This document shows, in pieces, positions 18,560-27,874 of a stretch of 64,000 nt of DNA. The position numbers and the translations under genes were made by a program. The notes under the pieces are model-generated. The model was not told the DNA's origin, made no database searches, and saw only the letters and a list, made by a program, of their open reading frames with translations. Origin of the DNA: JAIYDQ01 sp034408855 (GTDB lineage: Bacteria > Planctomycetota > Planctomycetia > Pirellulales > Pirellulaceae); assembly GCA_034408855.1 (NCBI GenBank), contig JAWXCK010000074.1:1-64000 (forward strand), written 5' to 3'. Within the stretch, counting starts at the first letter, position 1. Each line of letters opens with the position of its first letter.

Positions 18560-18617
18560 ATAACCCGAAGCGTAAGCGAGTGGATGCGTTCGTTCCCTCG
18601 CGATCGCTTCGGGTTAT
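18560..18617. repeat. Palindromic element of the CCCGAAGCGTAAGCGAG family
   Basis: Left arm ATAACCCGAAGCGTAAGCGA (18560-18579) and right arm 18597-18617 (inverted ATAACCCGAAGCGATCGCGA) form a 21-bp near-perfect stem with a 17-base loop. The same core is familiar as an abundant intergenic repeat in Rhodopirellula-type genomes. It lies between proS (downstream end) and the ubiA-like gene. Confidence 0.85.
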
Positions 18618-18663
18618 GAAAACAACAAGCCGCGAGCGCCGATCCGCGCACATTGTCATCGGA

Positions 18664-18691
18664 TCAACCCTCAACCCTCAACTCTCAACTC
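18664..18691. repeat. Short heptamer array, 4 units
   Basis: TCAACCC twice then TCAACTC twice, ending at the stop codon of proS (minus strand). On the proS strand the units read GAGTTGA and GGGTTGA. Confidence 0.8.
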
Positions 18692-20205
18692 TAATACGCT
18701 TTAGCGAAGATCGCTTGAAGCTCCGTCGGTTGACCGGTGAGGAAACATTTTCCTGGGGTCTTAACGCTATCGATCGGAATGCAGCGGATGGTCACTTTCA
18801 ATTCTTGAAGGATTTTTTCGACGGCGGCTTCGGAGGCGAAATGGCATATCGCGAATCCGCCTTGGATCTTCGTCGATTCTTCGCTATCGCTTTGAAAGTA
18901 GGCTCGGAAGTCAGGTTCGTTGGTAATCGTTACCGTATTGGCTTCGCGCATCGCTCGCGCGCGTTGCAGAAGATTATCTTGTATCGCATCGAGTAATTCG
19001 GTGGTTCGTTTGACGAACTCAGCGCGTGGCATTCCCGATTGCTCGCCCGTATCGCGACGCCCCATGAAGACAGCTTGTGCGGCGAGATCTTTAGGCCCGA
19101 TTTCGAGCCGAATTGGAACGCCTCGTTTGACGTGATACCATTTCTTTTCACCGCCTCGAAGGTCGCGGTCGTCGATGTCGACGCGAATCGCTTCGCCGGA
19201 ATAATGCATTGCCTTCAACTCGGCTTTTAGGGATTGGCAATACGCGAGAATCTCGGCTCGCTGCGTTTCGTCGCGATAGATCGGCATAATGACGATTTGC
19301 GAAGGAGCCAACTTTGGCGGTAAGACTAAGCCATCGTCATCCGAATGAGCCATGATGAGGGCTCCGATCAGGCGTGTCGAGACACCCCAGCTTGTCGTCC
19401 AAGCGTAGACCGTTTGGCCGTTTTGATCTTGGTATTTGATCTCCTGGGCTTTCGAAAAATTTTGGCCGAGAAAATGCGAAGTCCCTGCTTGTAAAGCTTT
19501 ACGATCTTGCATCATGGCTTCGATCGACAAGGTCGTTACAGCACCTGGAAAGCGTTCGCCAGCCGTTTTCTCTCCTTTGATAACCGGTACGGCCATATAG
19601 TTTTCGGCGAAGTCAGCGTAGACGTCGAGCATCTTACGCGTTTCTTCCATCGCTTCGTCGGAGGTAGCATGAACCGTATGTCCTTCTTGCCAAAGGAATT
19701 CAGTGGTGCGAAGAAAAAGCCGCGTTCGCATTTCCCAGCGAACGACGTTGGCCCACTGATTGATAAGGATCGGAAGGTCGCGATACGACTGAACCCACTT
19801 TGCGTAGGTCGCTCCGATAATCGTCTCGCTGGTCGGTCGAACGATAAGCGGTTCTTCGAGCGGACCGGCAGGTTGCAAGCCGCCTTTGCCGTCTGGTTCT
19901 AAGCGATGATGCGTAACGACGGCGCATTCTTTGGCGAAGCCTTCGACGTGCTTGGCTTCTTTTTCGAGAAAGCTCATCGGAATAAAGAGTGGGAAATACG
20001 CGTTCTGATGCCCGGTGTCTTTGAACATCTTGTCAAGCACGCGTTGCATATTTTCCCAAATGGCGTATCCCCACGGCTTAATCACCATGCAGCCGCGAAC
20101 AGCCGAGGTCTCGGCAAGATCGGCTGCTTTGATGACTTGTTGATACCACTCGGGATAATCTTCTTGACGAGTCGGTGTAATGGCTGACTTTGGAGCTTTA
20201 TTCAT
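18691..20205 (-). CDS. proS: Prolyl-tRNA synthetase, archaeal/eukaryotic-type (type 3)
   Basis: 504 residues; charges tRNA-Pro with proline in the cytoplasm. Class II motifs are visible: the N-terminal VIKPWGYAIWENMQRVLDKM, RPTSETIIGATYAKWVQSYR, FLRTTEFLWQEGHTVHAT (motif 2) and QAGTSHFLGQNFSKAQE. The anticodon-binding domain follows (IVIMPIYRDE) and the chain ends in Tyr, as is typical of this type. It lacks the editing insertion of the common bacterial ProRS and has the extra C-terminal domain (from about residue 410). This form occurs in planctomycetes and scattered other bacteria. The stop codon adjoins a heptamer repeat. Start ATG at 20205 chosen because MNKAPKS precedes the conserved region by about 15 residues. 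Confidence 0.95.
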   Translation of the reverse strand: MNKAPKSAITPTRQEDYPEWYQQVIKAADLAETSAVRGCMVIKPWGYAIWENMQRVLDKMFKDTGHQNAYFPLFIPMSFLEKEAKHVEGFAKECAVVTHHRLEPDGKGGLQPAGPLEEPLIVRPTSETIIGATYAKWVQSYRDLPILINQWANVVRWEMRTRLFLRTTEFLWQEGHTVHATSDEAMEETRKMLDVYADFAENYMAVPVIKGEKTAGERFPGAVTTLSIEAMMQDRKALQAGTSHFLGQNFSKAQEIKYQDQNGQTVYAWTTSWGVSTRLIGALIMAHSDDDGLVLPPKLAPSQIVIMPIYRDETQRAEILAYCQSLKAELKAMHYSGEAIRVDIDDRDLRGGEKKWYHVKRGVPIRLEIGPKDLAAQAVFMGRRDTGEQSGMPRAEFVKRTTELLDAIQDNLLQRARAMREANTVTITNEPDFRAYFQSDSEESTKIQGGFAICHFASEAAVEKILQELKVTIRCIPIDSVKTPGKCFLTGQPTELQAIFAKAY

Positions 20206-20459
20206 AGTGCATGGGCGAAAGAGAGAATCGTTATGGAAAACGTTGTTAGTCTAAGTTCGCAAAGCATTTCTTCCAAGGTCCCGGCTTCATCAATTCTTCA
20301 CACAAATCACTACAAACCTTCATCGCTTTTGACTGGTTGAGTTCATGTGAAGGCAATAGCATGCTCCCCCATGCAGTTCTTGTTTCGGAAACAAGAGTTT
20401 GTTCTGCCAACGAAGGTGGGATTTGCTTCCGAACGACTTCAAAAAAGGGAGAAAAGTTT

Positions 20460-21590
20460 ATGTCTCGAAGGAATGGTCGAACGCGAGGAAATCTCGGATT
20501 CACGTTGGTAGAGCTTTTGGTCGTGATCGCCATCATTGGCATCTTGGCTGGCCTTTTATTACCAGCGATCCAACAAGCTCGCGAAGCAGCTCGACGAATG
20601 AGCTGTTCCAGCAACATGCGGCAGATGGGATTGGCAGTAATGAACTATGAATCGTCGTATAAATTGATTCCTTCGGCAGGTGAAGGGCTAGACTCGACGG
20701 GATTGTTTCCGACGGGCGAAGTAAAGATATCGGCGGCTGATAAGGCGATGGGACGCAAGGAAGTCGCCCTTTATCATTCGAGTGTTTTCATGGCGATCTT
20801 GCCACAGATTGAGCAGACTGCGTCGTACAACATGATGAATTTCTCGTACGCCTACAATGACCTTCGAGCACCGGATAACCAAATGGCATCCAAGGTTTCG
20901 ATCCCAGTTTTTCGATGCCCGTCAAGTCCATTGGCAGGTGGAAGAAATGCGTTGGATCCAAGCGGCTACGGCAGCGTCGACTACTATGCGACCTGCTATA
21001 CCGATATCGATCCGGTAACTCAATTTCGAAATCGATACGACCAAGCCGACGGTGCGCTCGCTCTGCTACCTGCTCCACTAGCGAGCATTATAGATGGAAC
21101 CTCTCAAACCATGTTCTTCATCGAAGACACCGGACGCACGCATGCGTCAGTAGCTTGGAAAACAAATTCGAAACGAGATGAAGTCTTTGCTGGAGAAACA
21201 CGACCAGGAAATCCGACAGTTGCCGATCTCGACGGAGCGATGGCGCTGGGCGGAAAGCGTACAGTGCATCGCTGGGCCGATCCAGATGCAGCCGGAAGCG
21301 GTGTTTCAGGACCACCCAATAGTACGACAACCTCTCCTAACAAGAAATTTATCAACCAGAATCGCGTCCCTCTCGGTGGTCCTGATGGAACCAAGGGGAT
21401 TCCAAAGTGTACATGGGATACCAACAACTGCGGGTTGAATGACGAGCCATTCTCGTTCCACATCGGCGGTGTCCATGCGGTCATGGCGGACGGAAGCGTC
21501 CACTTCTTTTCCGAATCGGTCGATGGAACAACCCTTCGCGCCTTGGTATCGCGGGCCGAAGGCGATCGACCCGACCATGATTTTCACTAG
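20460..21590 (+). CDS. DUF1559 prepilin-like protein
   Basis: 376 residues, ATG at 20460 with AGGGAGA at 20446-20452. The frame is open upstream to 20337, but the chosen start gives the normal type IV prepilin leader: short basic segment then GFTLVELLVVIAIIG, cleavage before Phe. LLPAIQQAREAARRMSCSSNM is the family hallmark after the membrane helix. The C-terminus carries the H-x-DG type signature GGVHAVMADGSVHFFSE. Planctomycetes have dozens to hundreds of these secreted pseudopilin-like proteins of unknown role. The stop TAG overlaps the stop of the convergent cytochrome gene. Confidence 0.95.
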   Translation: MSRRNGRTRGNLGFTLVELLVVIAIIGILAGLLLPAIQQAREAARRMSCSSNMRQMGLAVMNYESSYKLIPSAGEGLDSTGLFPTGEVKISAADKAMGRKEVALYHSSVFMAILPQIEQTASYNMMNFSYAYNDLRAPDNQMASKVSIPVFRCPSSPLAGGRNALDPSGYGSVDYYATCYTDIDPVTQFRNRYDQADGALALLPAPLASIIDGTSQTMFFIEDTGRTHASVAWKTNSKRDEVFAGETRPGNPTVADLDGAMALGGKRTVHRWADPDAAGSGVSGPPNSTTTSPNKKFINQNRVPLGGPDGTKGIPKCTWDTNNCGLNDEPFSFHIGGVHAVMADGSVHFFSESVDGTTLRALVSRAEGDRPDHDFH

Positions 21591-23053
21591 AGGGTCTTGA
21601 GGTATTCCAATACGGCTAGTTTCTCTTCTTCCGATAATCGATTTGGAAAATCGTGGCCTGCCGCCGATTTTCCAAATCGCTGGGTATCAAAATACCAGCG
21701 TCGTTCGTAGTTGTTCAACTTGTCTGGCACCGACGCTGGTGTTTCGATTTTGAAGCCGATTTTAGCAGTATCCAAACTCAACGCCACGCGACGCCATAAC
21801 TCTGGTCGCTCATCGGGATGCAGCAGATGCCAAAGCGTTGGTACGCTGCCGTTGTGCAAGTAAGGTGCCGTAGCCCAAATCCCGTCCAAGGGTGGTGCCG
21901 TATATCCTTCCGGTGCCGCGATCGTTGATTGCTCGCCGTAGTCGGCGAACCAACTTTCGCCGTAGTTTGTTCGATATTGCGATGTCAGCGATTCCCATCG
22001 CAACGGATCGGTGCCGATCTCGTCCATTGGAACATTCAGTTCAGGATAGCTCTTATCAGCACCGTACGTTCCATGGCAACGCGCACAGTGCTCGTCAAAC
22101 GCGATCTTACCTTTAGCGATTAACGCGCGATCGGTCGCAAGAGGATACTTGGGTGGCTTGATCGACGATATGAATTGATAGACATCGGCGAAATCAGGCG
22201 TCCACTCGCGAAAGCGTTCGGGGCCATTCTGACGAACCAGCATGAATTGCATCAGCCCTTTGTGCCCTTTATCTGCGAAGCCGTCGGCATACATGTGCGT
22301 CTTTCGCGAAAAATGCCACCACGGCGGCGTGTCCATATCGTGATGCTTCATCGCCGATGGCGGTTGCGTCAAGACGTTCAGATCCTTGTCTCGAAAGCTC
22401 ATCAAGGCGACGCCGAACATAACCGCATTGCTCGAACCGACCGTTGTCCCCAATGGCATGAACATGGAACCAACATCCATGTGAGTCAACGGAATCTTCT
22501 CGGCAACTTTGATTTTTCTCACCGATTCGATCAATGACTCGAGTGCGTAGGTCGAATTAGGGGCGCCTGGAAATACCGCGCCCAATGTATTCCCACCGTG
22601 GCAAGCGAAACAATTCATGACAAACTCGCCTTTTTCGGTCGGTACATATTGCAACGGCTTGGTAGCATCGTCATGTCGCGAAGAGATCCCAAAGGCACGC
22701 CAAGTTGCATGCCGTCGAGAAACGGGTTGGGCATCTGGAAACGGCGTATCCAATTCTTGCTCGTCAAGCCGACTAAGAATAAGTTCGTTGAAATCGTTCG
22801 GCAAATAGACTTTGCCTGTCAAAAATCGATAACCTCGACGAGCTTCCTCGGACATATCCGCAAACATCTGCTCGACATGCAGTTCAAGGCTCGACCGAAT
22901 CAGTTCGGCTTCGTCATCAACGCGATCCGACGGCTCTGCGACTGCAAGCCAAAACGGACAACCGAGAACAATCATGACGACAATCATGACGACAATCATT
23001 CCTCGAAACCAATGCGGCATTAGAAGTATCGTTCTGTACGTTCGCGAATGCAT
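21587..23053 (-). CDS. Exported di-haem c-type cytochrome
   Basis: 488 residues with an N-terminal hydrophobic signal anchor. Two haem-attachment sites are visible: CFACH (about residue 147) and CARCH (about residue 333). The second domain has the class I cytochrome c pattern, with PPLDGIWATAPYLHNGSVPTLW, a segment typical of the di-haem cytochrome c peroxidase/MauG-like and large planctomycete cytochrome proteins. It acts in the periplasm, probably as an electron-transfer partner or oxidase. Substrate unknown. An ATG at 23020 (MPHWFRG) is an alternative start. The signal region contains an in-frame 12-bp tandem repeat. Confidence 0.85.
   Translation of the reverse strand: MHSRTYRTILLMPHWFRGMIVVMIVVMIVLGCPFWLAVAEPSDRVDDEAELIRSSLELHVEQMFADMSEEARRGYRFLTGKVYLPNDFNELILSRLDEQELDTPFPDAQPVSRRHATWRAFGISSRHDDATKPLQYVPTEKGEFVMNCFACHGGNTLGAVFPGAPNSTYALESLIESVRKIKVAEKIPLTHMDVGSMFMPLGTTVGSSNAVMFGVALMSFRDKDLNVLTQPPSAMKHHDMDTPPWWHFSRKTHMYADGFADKGHKGLMQFMLVRQNGPERFREWTPDFADVYQFISSIKPPKYPLATDRALIAKGKIAFDEHCARCHGTYGADKSYPELNVPMDEIGTDPLRWESLTSQYRTNYGESWFADYGEQSTIAAPEGYTAPPLDGIWATAPYLHNGSVPTLWHLLHPDERPELWRRVALSLDTAKIGFKIETPASVPDKLNNYERRWYFDTQRFGKSAAGHDFPNRLSEEEKLAVLEYLKTL
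22969..23000. repeat. 12-bp tandem repeat in a signal-peptide coding region
   Basis: CAATCATGACGA occurs twice in full and once partly (CAATCATT). On the coding strand it encodes the repeated hydrophobic motif IVVM of the cytochrome signal anchor. Confidence 0.85.
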
Positions 23054-23098
23054 AAAAACCGATCTGAAGATTATTGTACCCGTAAGAATCCTGAAACC

Positions 23099-24679
23099 TT
23101 AACGCTTTTCGACTTTTAAAACCTGAACTCGCCCGCCGTTGAAGACTCTCTCAAATTTCCACCCGATTTCTACCGCGTCTTTTGATTGCATTCCAGCGTC
23201 GATACCGTCGAGAGCCGAGGCATCGACCCTCGCGACAATCCATCCGACATCGTGCGAGTTCGCTCGACAATACTCTAAGAAATCGGTCTTCCAACGAATT
23301 CGGCTATTGGAAAGAATTTGAATGGAATCAGCCTCCGAAACACGATACAGACTTGCGAGAGCGAATTTGAAGTAGCTCGAATATTTCGTGTTGTGTACAT
23401 TCGCTTCGGTCGTTTCGATGAGCATCGGCGCTAAAAAAATCGGTTCCTTTGGTTTGCGTAGATCCGATAAAACGACGGCGGCCCCTCGCCAGTCTTCTTG
23501 ACGCTGCCAAGCAATCCAACGCCCAGCATACCATTCGGAAGTTGTTCCCTGCCAATATGCTAAGAGTCCAGCCGACACAAGTCCAACCAGCAATACACTT
23601 TTGGAATTGCGAATTCCACCCAAGCAAAATGCCCCCGCAAGGAGAATCGCTGGGTAGCTACCAATGACGTAACGACGATGCATCAAAGGGGCAATATTCA
23701 AGTAGGTAAACAGCCATGCGATCAAGACCGTACCAAAACCAACGGCGAAAAGTTGCAGTAACCAAGCGGACGGATCGGTGGCGTTTCCAGACTCCGTAGC
23801 TATCGCCATCGGTACTTTTGCCGATCGAAGCGTTCTCCCATGCGACGGTCGTTCGCGCAACCATTTTTGAGTCGTATACGCGACGGTTGGAATCAACATC
23901 CAAAAACACCACGGAAGAATATCGACGAGTTTCACTAAGGACCCATCGCCTGCGAAGCTGGACCACTGCTGAACATTGCGATACGAGCCATTAAGCTGCA
24001 ACAAGCCTGGCGCGCAAAGCAGTGATAGAAGCGCTATCTCGACCAGTCGCCAACCGACGATTGGCCGTCGATGCGGGCTTTCTATACTTGTCCATCGCCA
24101 TGCGATGGCTGCGACGATTGCGAGCCAACTAAGCCCTATGACGATAAGCGAAGTGTAGTGTAGATAGAAAACAAGCGACGACGCAATTAGCCATGCAATG
24201 CCGAGTCGATTGGGTTGCTCCGCAAGTTTGGCACCAGATTGCATAACGAACAAACTTAAGACCGCTACCCAAATGTACGGACGGAGTTCGATGGCGTAGA
24301 ACGCTCCGATGCGGTCGATCCAAAGCCATAAAGCGATGACCATCATCGTCACCCATTTGCCGTCGATCGGATTGCGACGATGAATCGTTAGCAGACTAAA
24401 ACCGCATAGCATCCACCATCCGATAAGCGACGAAGCTCGAAGGATCGCCTCGTTGCCAACACCAGTCTGTTCGAAAGCCCTGAAAGCCGTCGAGAAAGCT
24501 CTAAGTCCATAGAAGTACAAAGGCGATTGATTACCCGATGCGGCCCGCGGCTCAATCTCGGACCATTCCCCCGAAATTGTCCATGCCGAATGGAGTTCGT
24601 CGATCCAAAGACTTTCACGAATCGATAGCAGTGGTGAAATGGCCAGAGCGCACAACAAAACCAACAGCACGGATTTCAT
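23099..24679 (-). CDS. GT39/ArnT-like multi-pass membrane glycosyltransferase
   Basis: 526 residues with about ten membrane segments. The N-terminus (SPLLSIRESLWIDELHSAW) contains the Asp-Glu pair in the first external loop that is the signature of polyprenyl-phosphate-sugar-dependent transferases (PMT/ArnT clan). The C-terminal soluble part is about 130 residues. Such enzymes glycosylate proteins or lipids on the outer face of the inner membrane. Start ATG at 24679 overlaps the ispH stop by 4 bp, so the two genes are translationally coupled, although no direct biochemical link is evident beyond shared use of polyprenyl carriers. Confidence 0.78.
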   Translation of the reverse strand: MKSVLLVLLCALAISPLLSIRESLWIDELHSAWTISGEWSEIEPRAASGNQSPLYFYGLRAFSTAFRAFEQTGVGNEAILRASSLIGWWMLCGFSLLTIHRRNPIDGKWVTMMVIALWLWIDRIGAFYAIELRPYIWVAVLSLFVMQSGAKLAEQPNRLGIAWLIASSLVFYLHYTSLIVIGLSWLAIVAAIAWRWTSIESPHRRPIVGWRLVEIALLSLLCAPGLLQLNGSYRNVQQWSSFAGDGSLVKLVDILPWCFWMLIPTVAYTTQKWLRERPSHGRTLRSAKVPMAIATESGNATDPSAWLLQLFAVGFGTVLIAWLFTYLNIAPLMHRRYVIGSYPAILLAGAFCLGGIRNSKSVLLVGLVSAGLLAYWQGTTSEWYAGRWIAWQRQEDWRGAAVVLSDLRKPKEPIFLAPMLIETTEANVHNTKYSSYFKFALASLYRVSEADSIQILSNSRIRWKTDFLEYCRANSHDVGWIVARVDASALDGIDAGMQSKDAVEIGWKFERVFNGGRVQVLKVEKR

Positions 24680-25626
24680 TGCTGAGCTGCCGACTGGCGG
24701 TTTATCTCGCGGAGTACTCTTGGAAGTGGGAAGCGGACTTCTTCGCGTCGCACGACTTCCTCGTGAACTTCAGCATTAAATCGCTCCTTCAGCCAGGCGA
24801 TGGTGCTTTGCACCACCGATTCCGGTGCGCTGGCACCTGCCGTGACAAAGACAGTCTGTCCTTCTTCAAACCAAGTCGGATCCAGGTCATTCGGTCCATC
24901 CACCAAATGAGAGGGCTTGCCAAATTCGGAAGCCAATTCGCGTAGTCGCTGACTGTTGCTACTATTCTGACTTCCTAGAACAATGACAATATCCGCTTTC
25001 TCGCAAAGCAACCGAACAGCTTCTTGTCGATTCTGAGTGGCGTAGCAGATGTCTTCTTTGTTAGGTCCTTCAATCCAGGGAAAGCGATCTTTAAGGCGTC
25101 GGATAATTTTATTGGCGTCGTCAACGCTCAAGGTCGTTTGTGTCAGGTAGGCAAGTTTGGTATCGGGCGTGAACTCGAGCGCGTCGACACCATTGCAATC
25201 TTCGACGAGCACGATGGCCTCGGGCGCTTCGCCCATCGTCCCCAAGACTTCATCGTGTCCGTCATGGCCAATCAAAATGATTGTGTAATGCCCTTTCGCA
25301 AAATGAATTGCTTCGAGATGGACTTTGGTTACCAGCGGACATGTTGCGTCGATTGTAAATAATTTTCGTTCTTTCGCAATTCGGCGAATCTCAGGCGATA
25401 CTCCATGTGCCGAAAAAAGAACATTCGAGCTTTCCGGAATCTCGCTCAACTCATTAACGAAGATCGCCCCTTGGTCGCGAAAGGTTGAAACGACATACTG
25501 GTTGTGGACAATTTCATGGTAGACGTAGATCGGCGGCCCGAAATGCCGCAAAGCCATCGACAAGCTTTCGACAGCCATATTGACACCAGCGCAAAATCCG
25601 CGAGGCGAAGCCAAAATGATTTGCAT
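24676..25626 (-). CDS. ispH: 4-hydroxy-3-methylbut-2-enyl diphosphate reductase (IspH/LytB)
   Basis: 316 residues; last step of the MEP pathway, giving IPP and DMAPP. The three Cys ligands of the iron-sulfur cluster are Cys12 (GFCAGV), Cys96 (DATCPLV) and Cys194 (CYATQNRQ). His41 (EIVHN), His74 (SAHGVSPEI) and the SQNSSNSQRL loop that binds diphosphate are all present, so it should be active. The length is normal. It is transcribed away from hpnC, which starts 301 bp away across a spacer with palindromic repeats; HpnCDE consume products of this pathway. Followed by an overlapping GT39-like gene. Confidence 0.96.
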   Translation of the reverse strand: MQIILASPRGFCAGVNMAVESLSMALRHFGPPIYVYHEIVHNQYVVSTFRDQGAIFVNELSEIPESSNVLFSAHGVSPEIRRIAKERKLFTIDATCPLVTKVHLEAIHFAKGHYTIILIGHDGHDEVLGTMGEAPEAIVLVEDCNGVDALEFTPDTKLAYLTQTTLSVDDANKIIRRLKDRFPWIEGPNKEDICYATQNRQEAVRLLCEKADIVIVLGSQNSSNSQRLRELASEFGKPSHLVDGPNDLDPTWFEEGQTVFVTAGASAPESVVQSTIAWLKERFNAEVHEEVVRREEVRFPLPRVLREINRQSAAQQ

Positions 25627-25777
25627 GAAAATCCCGAAAAGGTATCCGAACGGTATTTAAACGATTGCGCACCATTGGCGATGCGAAAAACCAGATCTCG
25701 ATTATCCTGCAAAGCTCTGCCGATGGCTAGTGCTTTGTCTGCATTGGTGGGGGCAAAGCATTGGCTGGGTATAGTAA

Positions 25778-25875
25778 AATTAGCCGTTGAGCGTTAGCTC
25801 CGGTTTCTGGAGGGCTGCGGACTTAGCGGCCAACGGCTAATTGTATGAAACCAGGGCCGAACGGCCTTCGGCTAA
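25778..25875. repeat. Palindromic element of the TTAGCCGTTG family
   Basis: AATTAGCCGTTG (25778-25789) and CAACGGCTAATT (25831-25842) are perfect 12-bp inverted arms. A further partial copy, TTCGGCTAATT, follows near 25867, preceded by the small hairpin GGCCGAACGGCC. It lies between ispH and hpnC. Confidence 0.85.
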
Positions 25876-25926
25876 TTTTTGTACTGTTTACAATCTGATC
25901 TCTTTTCTACTTTCGAAAGTTTTTTA

Positions 25927-26907
25927 ATGCCGCGACACGTTGATCTGAATCCAAATAGGCACCCGCCTTGGCTTGAACGGGATTGGCAACAATTCGGGCC
26001 ACATGGCTTGAATAAAACCGAAATCAATGCGGAACAGGCGAGCAGTTATTGCCGCCAATTGGCTCTTTCGCATTACGAGAACTTTTCGATCGCCAGTCGC
26101 TTGACGCCGAACCATTTACGCCGTCACCTCTATCATATCTATGCCTATTGCCGCTGGTCAGACGATCTGGCAGATGAATCTCCGTCGGTCGAAGAAGCGA
26201 AAAATCGATTGACTTGGTGGAAAAAGGAACTCGACCTTTGTGTGCGGGGTTCCACGACGCATCCGGTCATGATTGCATTGCGATCTACCTTACAAACTTT
26301 CGAATTGTCTCCGCAGCCGTTTTACGAGCTGCTTTCCGCTTTTCAACAAGATCAAACGCTTCATCGATACGAAAGCGATGAACCGTTGGAAGACTACTGC
26401 CGCCGCAGTGCAAATCCGGTCGGACGTATCCTCTTGCAGATGGCCGGTATTCATTCGCAAGATTGTTTTCGTTGGAGCGATCAAATCTGCACTGGTCTAC
26501 AGTTGGCCAATTTCTGCCAGGATTTTTCGAGAGACGCCGCCAATCAGCGGATCTATTTCCCTCGCTCTCGATGGAAGCAAGATAATGTTACCGAAGCGAT
26601 GATTATGCAGCGTCGAAAAACTCCGGAACTACAGCGGGCCGCAATCCGATGGCTCATCGAAATCCGTGAACGCTTCTATGACGGATGGGAACTTACAAAC
26701 CATGTCCCAGCCTGGTTGGCTCGCGATGTCCGACTCTTCGCCGGCGGAGGGTTGGCGATTCTAGATCGCATTCGCCAAAAGCATGGCGACGTCTGGAGTC
26801 AACGTGTCGCGTTCTCACGCAAAGACAAATTTTCTATATTTTTGCGTGCCTTCATCTTCAAAGCTCCTCCTCGTCGTTATCCACTTCGAGTCGATGATAT
26901 ACTTTAA
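25927..26907 (+). CDS. hpnC: Squalene synthase HpnC (trans-isoprenyl diphosphate synthase fold)
   Basis: 326 residues from the ATG at 25927; an upstream in-frame start at 25879 adds 16 unconserved residues. The two Asp-rich motifs of squalene/phytoene synthases are visible: YCRWSDDLADES and DFSRDAANQRIYFP. In the HpnCDE route, HpnC converts presqualene diphosphate to hydroxysqualene. The next two genes encode HpnD and HpnE, so assignment rests on both motifs and context. LHRYESDEPLEDYCRRSANP is the conserved middle helix. Confidence 0.92.
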   Translation: MPRHVDLNPNRHPPWLERDWQQFGPHGLNKTEINAEQASSYCRQLALSHYENFSIASRLTPNHLRRHLYHIYAYCRWSDDLADESPSVEEAKNRLTWWKKELDLCVRGSTTHPVMIALRSTLQTFELSPQPFYELLSAFQQDQTLHRYESDEPLEDYCRRSANPVGRILLQMAGIHSQDCFRWSDQICTGLQLANFCQDFSRDAANQRIYFPRSRWKQDNVTEAMIMQRRKTPELQRAAIRWLIEIRERFYDGWELTNHVPAWLARDVRLFAGGGLAILDRIRQKHGDVWSQRVAFSRKDKFSIFLRAFIFKAPPRRYPLRVDDIL

Positions 26908-27040
26908 GCGTTTCGAGCACTAGCATGATCGGTGACTCACAATCCTAAATCTTAGCCGAAATCAAAAACTGAACTTCGCCTATCGCCAATGCTCGACGAT
27001 CGCTAAGCGCAGTCGGAGCAATTTTATTCGATCGTTTTCT

Positions 27041-27874
27041 TTGCTTCGGCCAGAACGGCGTCAAGGCATGATGGCGCTCTATGCCTTTGCACGATTAGTC
27101 GACGATTGGGGAGACGGAAGCGAACCGTCGACCAAGAAAGCCCGTGTGGATCAATGGCACGACTGGATCGAGCGTCGATTGGTATGTTATTTGAATGAAG
27201 AAAAAGCGCTGGTTTCACCTGCTCGTTTGCCGATTCAGGAGTGTGACGATATTGGCCCGGCCTTGGCCGATACAATAGATCGGTTTTCGATCCCGATCAC
27301 TCGCTTGCACGAAATTGTCGATGGAGTGGCGTTCGATTTATCCGTGCCGGTCACCATCGACGATCAACCGCAGTTAGAACGATACTGCTACCTTGTCGCA
27401 TCTTCAGTCGGACTAGCTTGTTTGAACATTTGGGGCGGTAACCTCACGAAGGTTCAGCAGTCGGCGATCGATTGTGGTATCGCTTTTCAGATAACCAATA
27501 TCATCCGAGATGTGCTTGAAGATAGTCAACGTGGTCGAATTTACGTGCCGCGAGATTTGCTGGCCGCTCATGACGTCGATCCGGCACGATGGCTGTCCGG
27601 GAAACCCAACGGCGATTGGAAGAGTGCGCTTCGGTCGCTGATCGAATCGGCGCATTCACGCTATCGATCGGGCTTAAAAGTACAAGCAGAACTGGATGTT
27701 GACGCGAGCCGCATGTTCTCCTTGATGTGGCATACCTATCATCGGTTGCTAGAGGAGCTTGAAAATGACTTGGATGTGGTTTGGCAGCGACGTGTATCGT
27801 TGAGTTTGTCCTTGAAAGGGCGACTATTCTTGCAGCATGCCTTTACGCCTTGGTATCGAATGGGGAGCCGATGA
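27041..27874 (+). CDS. hpnD: Presqualene diphosphate synthase HpnD
   Basis: 277 residues from a TTG at 27041, the first standard start codon in this frame. Motifs are RLVDDWGDGSE and NIIRDVLEDSQRGRIYVP; it condenses two farnesyl diphosphates. The conserved HpnD N-terminus appears in frame upstream: from a stop at 26933-26935 the codons read LTILNLSRNQKLNFAYRQC, then STIAKRSRSNFIRSFSLLRP. The second Asp motif is intact, and so is the first. The natural protein probably starts upstream at a rare codon (CTG at 26969 is a candidate). The stop overlaps hpnE (ATGA). Confidence 0.9.
   Translation: MLRPERRQGMMALYAFARLVDDWGDGSEPSTKKARVDQWHDWIERRLVCYLNEEKALVSPARLPIQECDDIGPALADTIDRFSIPITRLHEIVDGVAFDLSVPVTIDDQPQLERYCYLVASSVGLACLNIWGGNLTKVQQSAIDCGIAFQITNIIRDVLEDSQRGRIYVPRDLLAAHDVDPARWLSGKPNGDWKSALRSLIESAHSRYRSGLKVQAELDVDASRMFSLMWHTYHRLLEELENDLDVVWQRRVSLSLSLKGRLFLQHAFTPWYRMGSR

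Noticed and set aside
18580..18996. 138-codon frame antisense to the end of proS
   Set aside because: Shadow of proS plus a repeat; no start signal and no conserved sequence.
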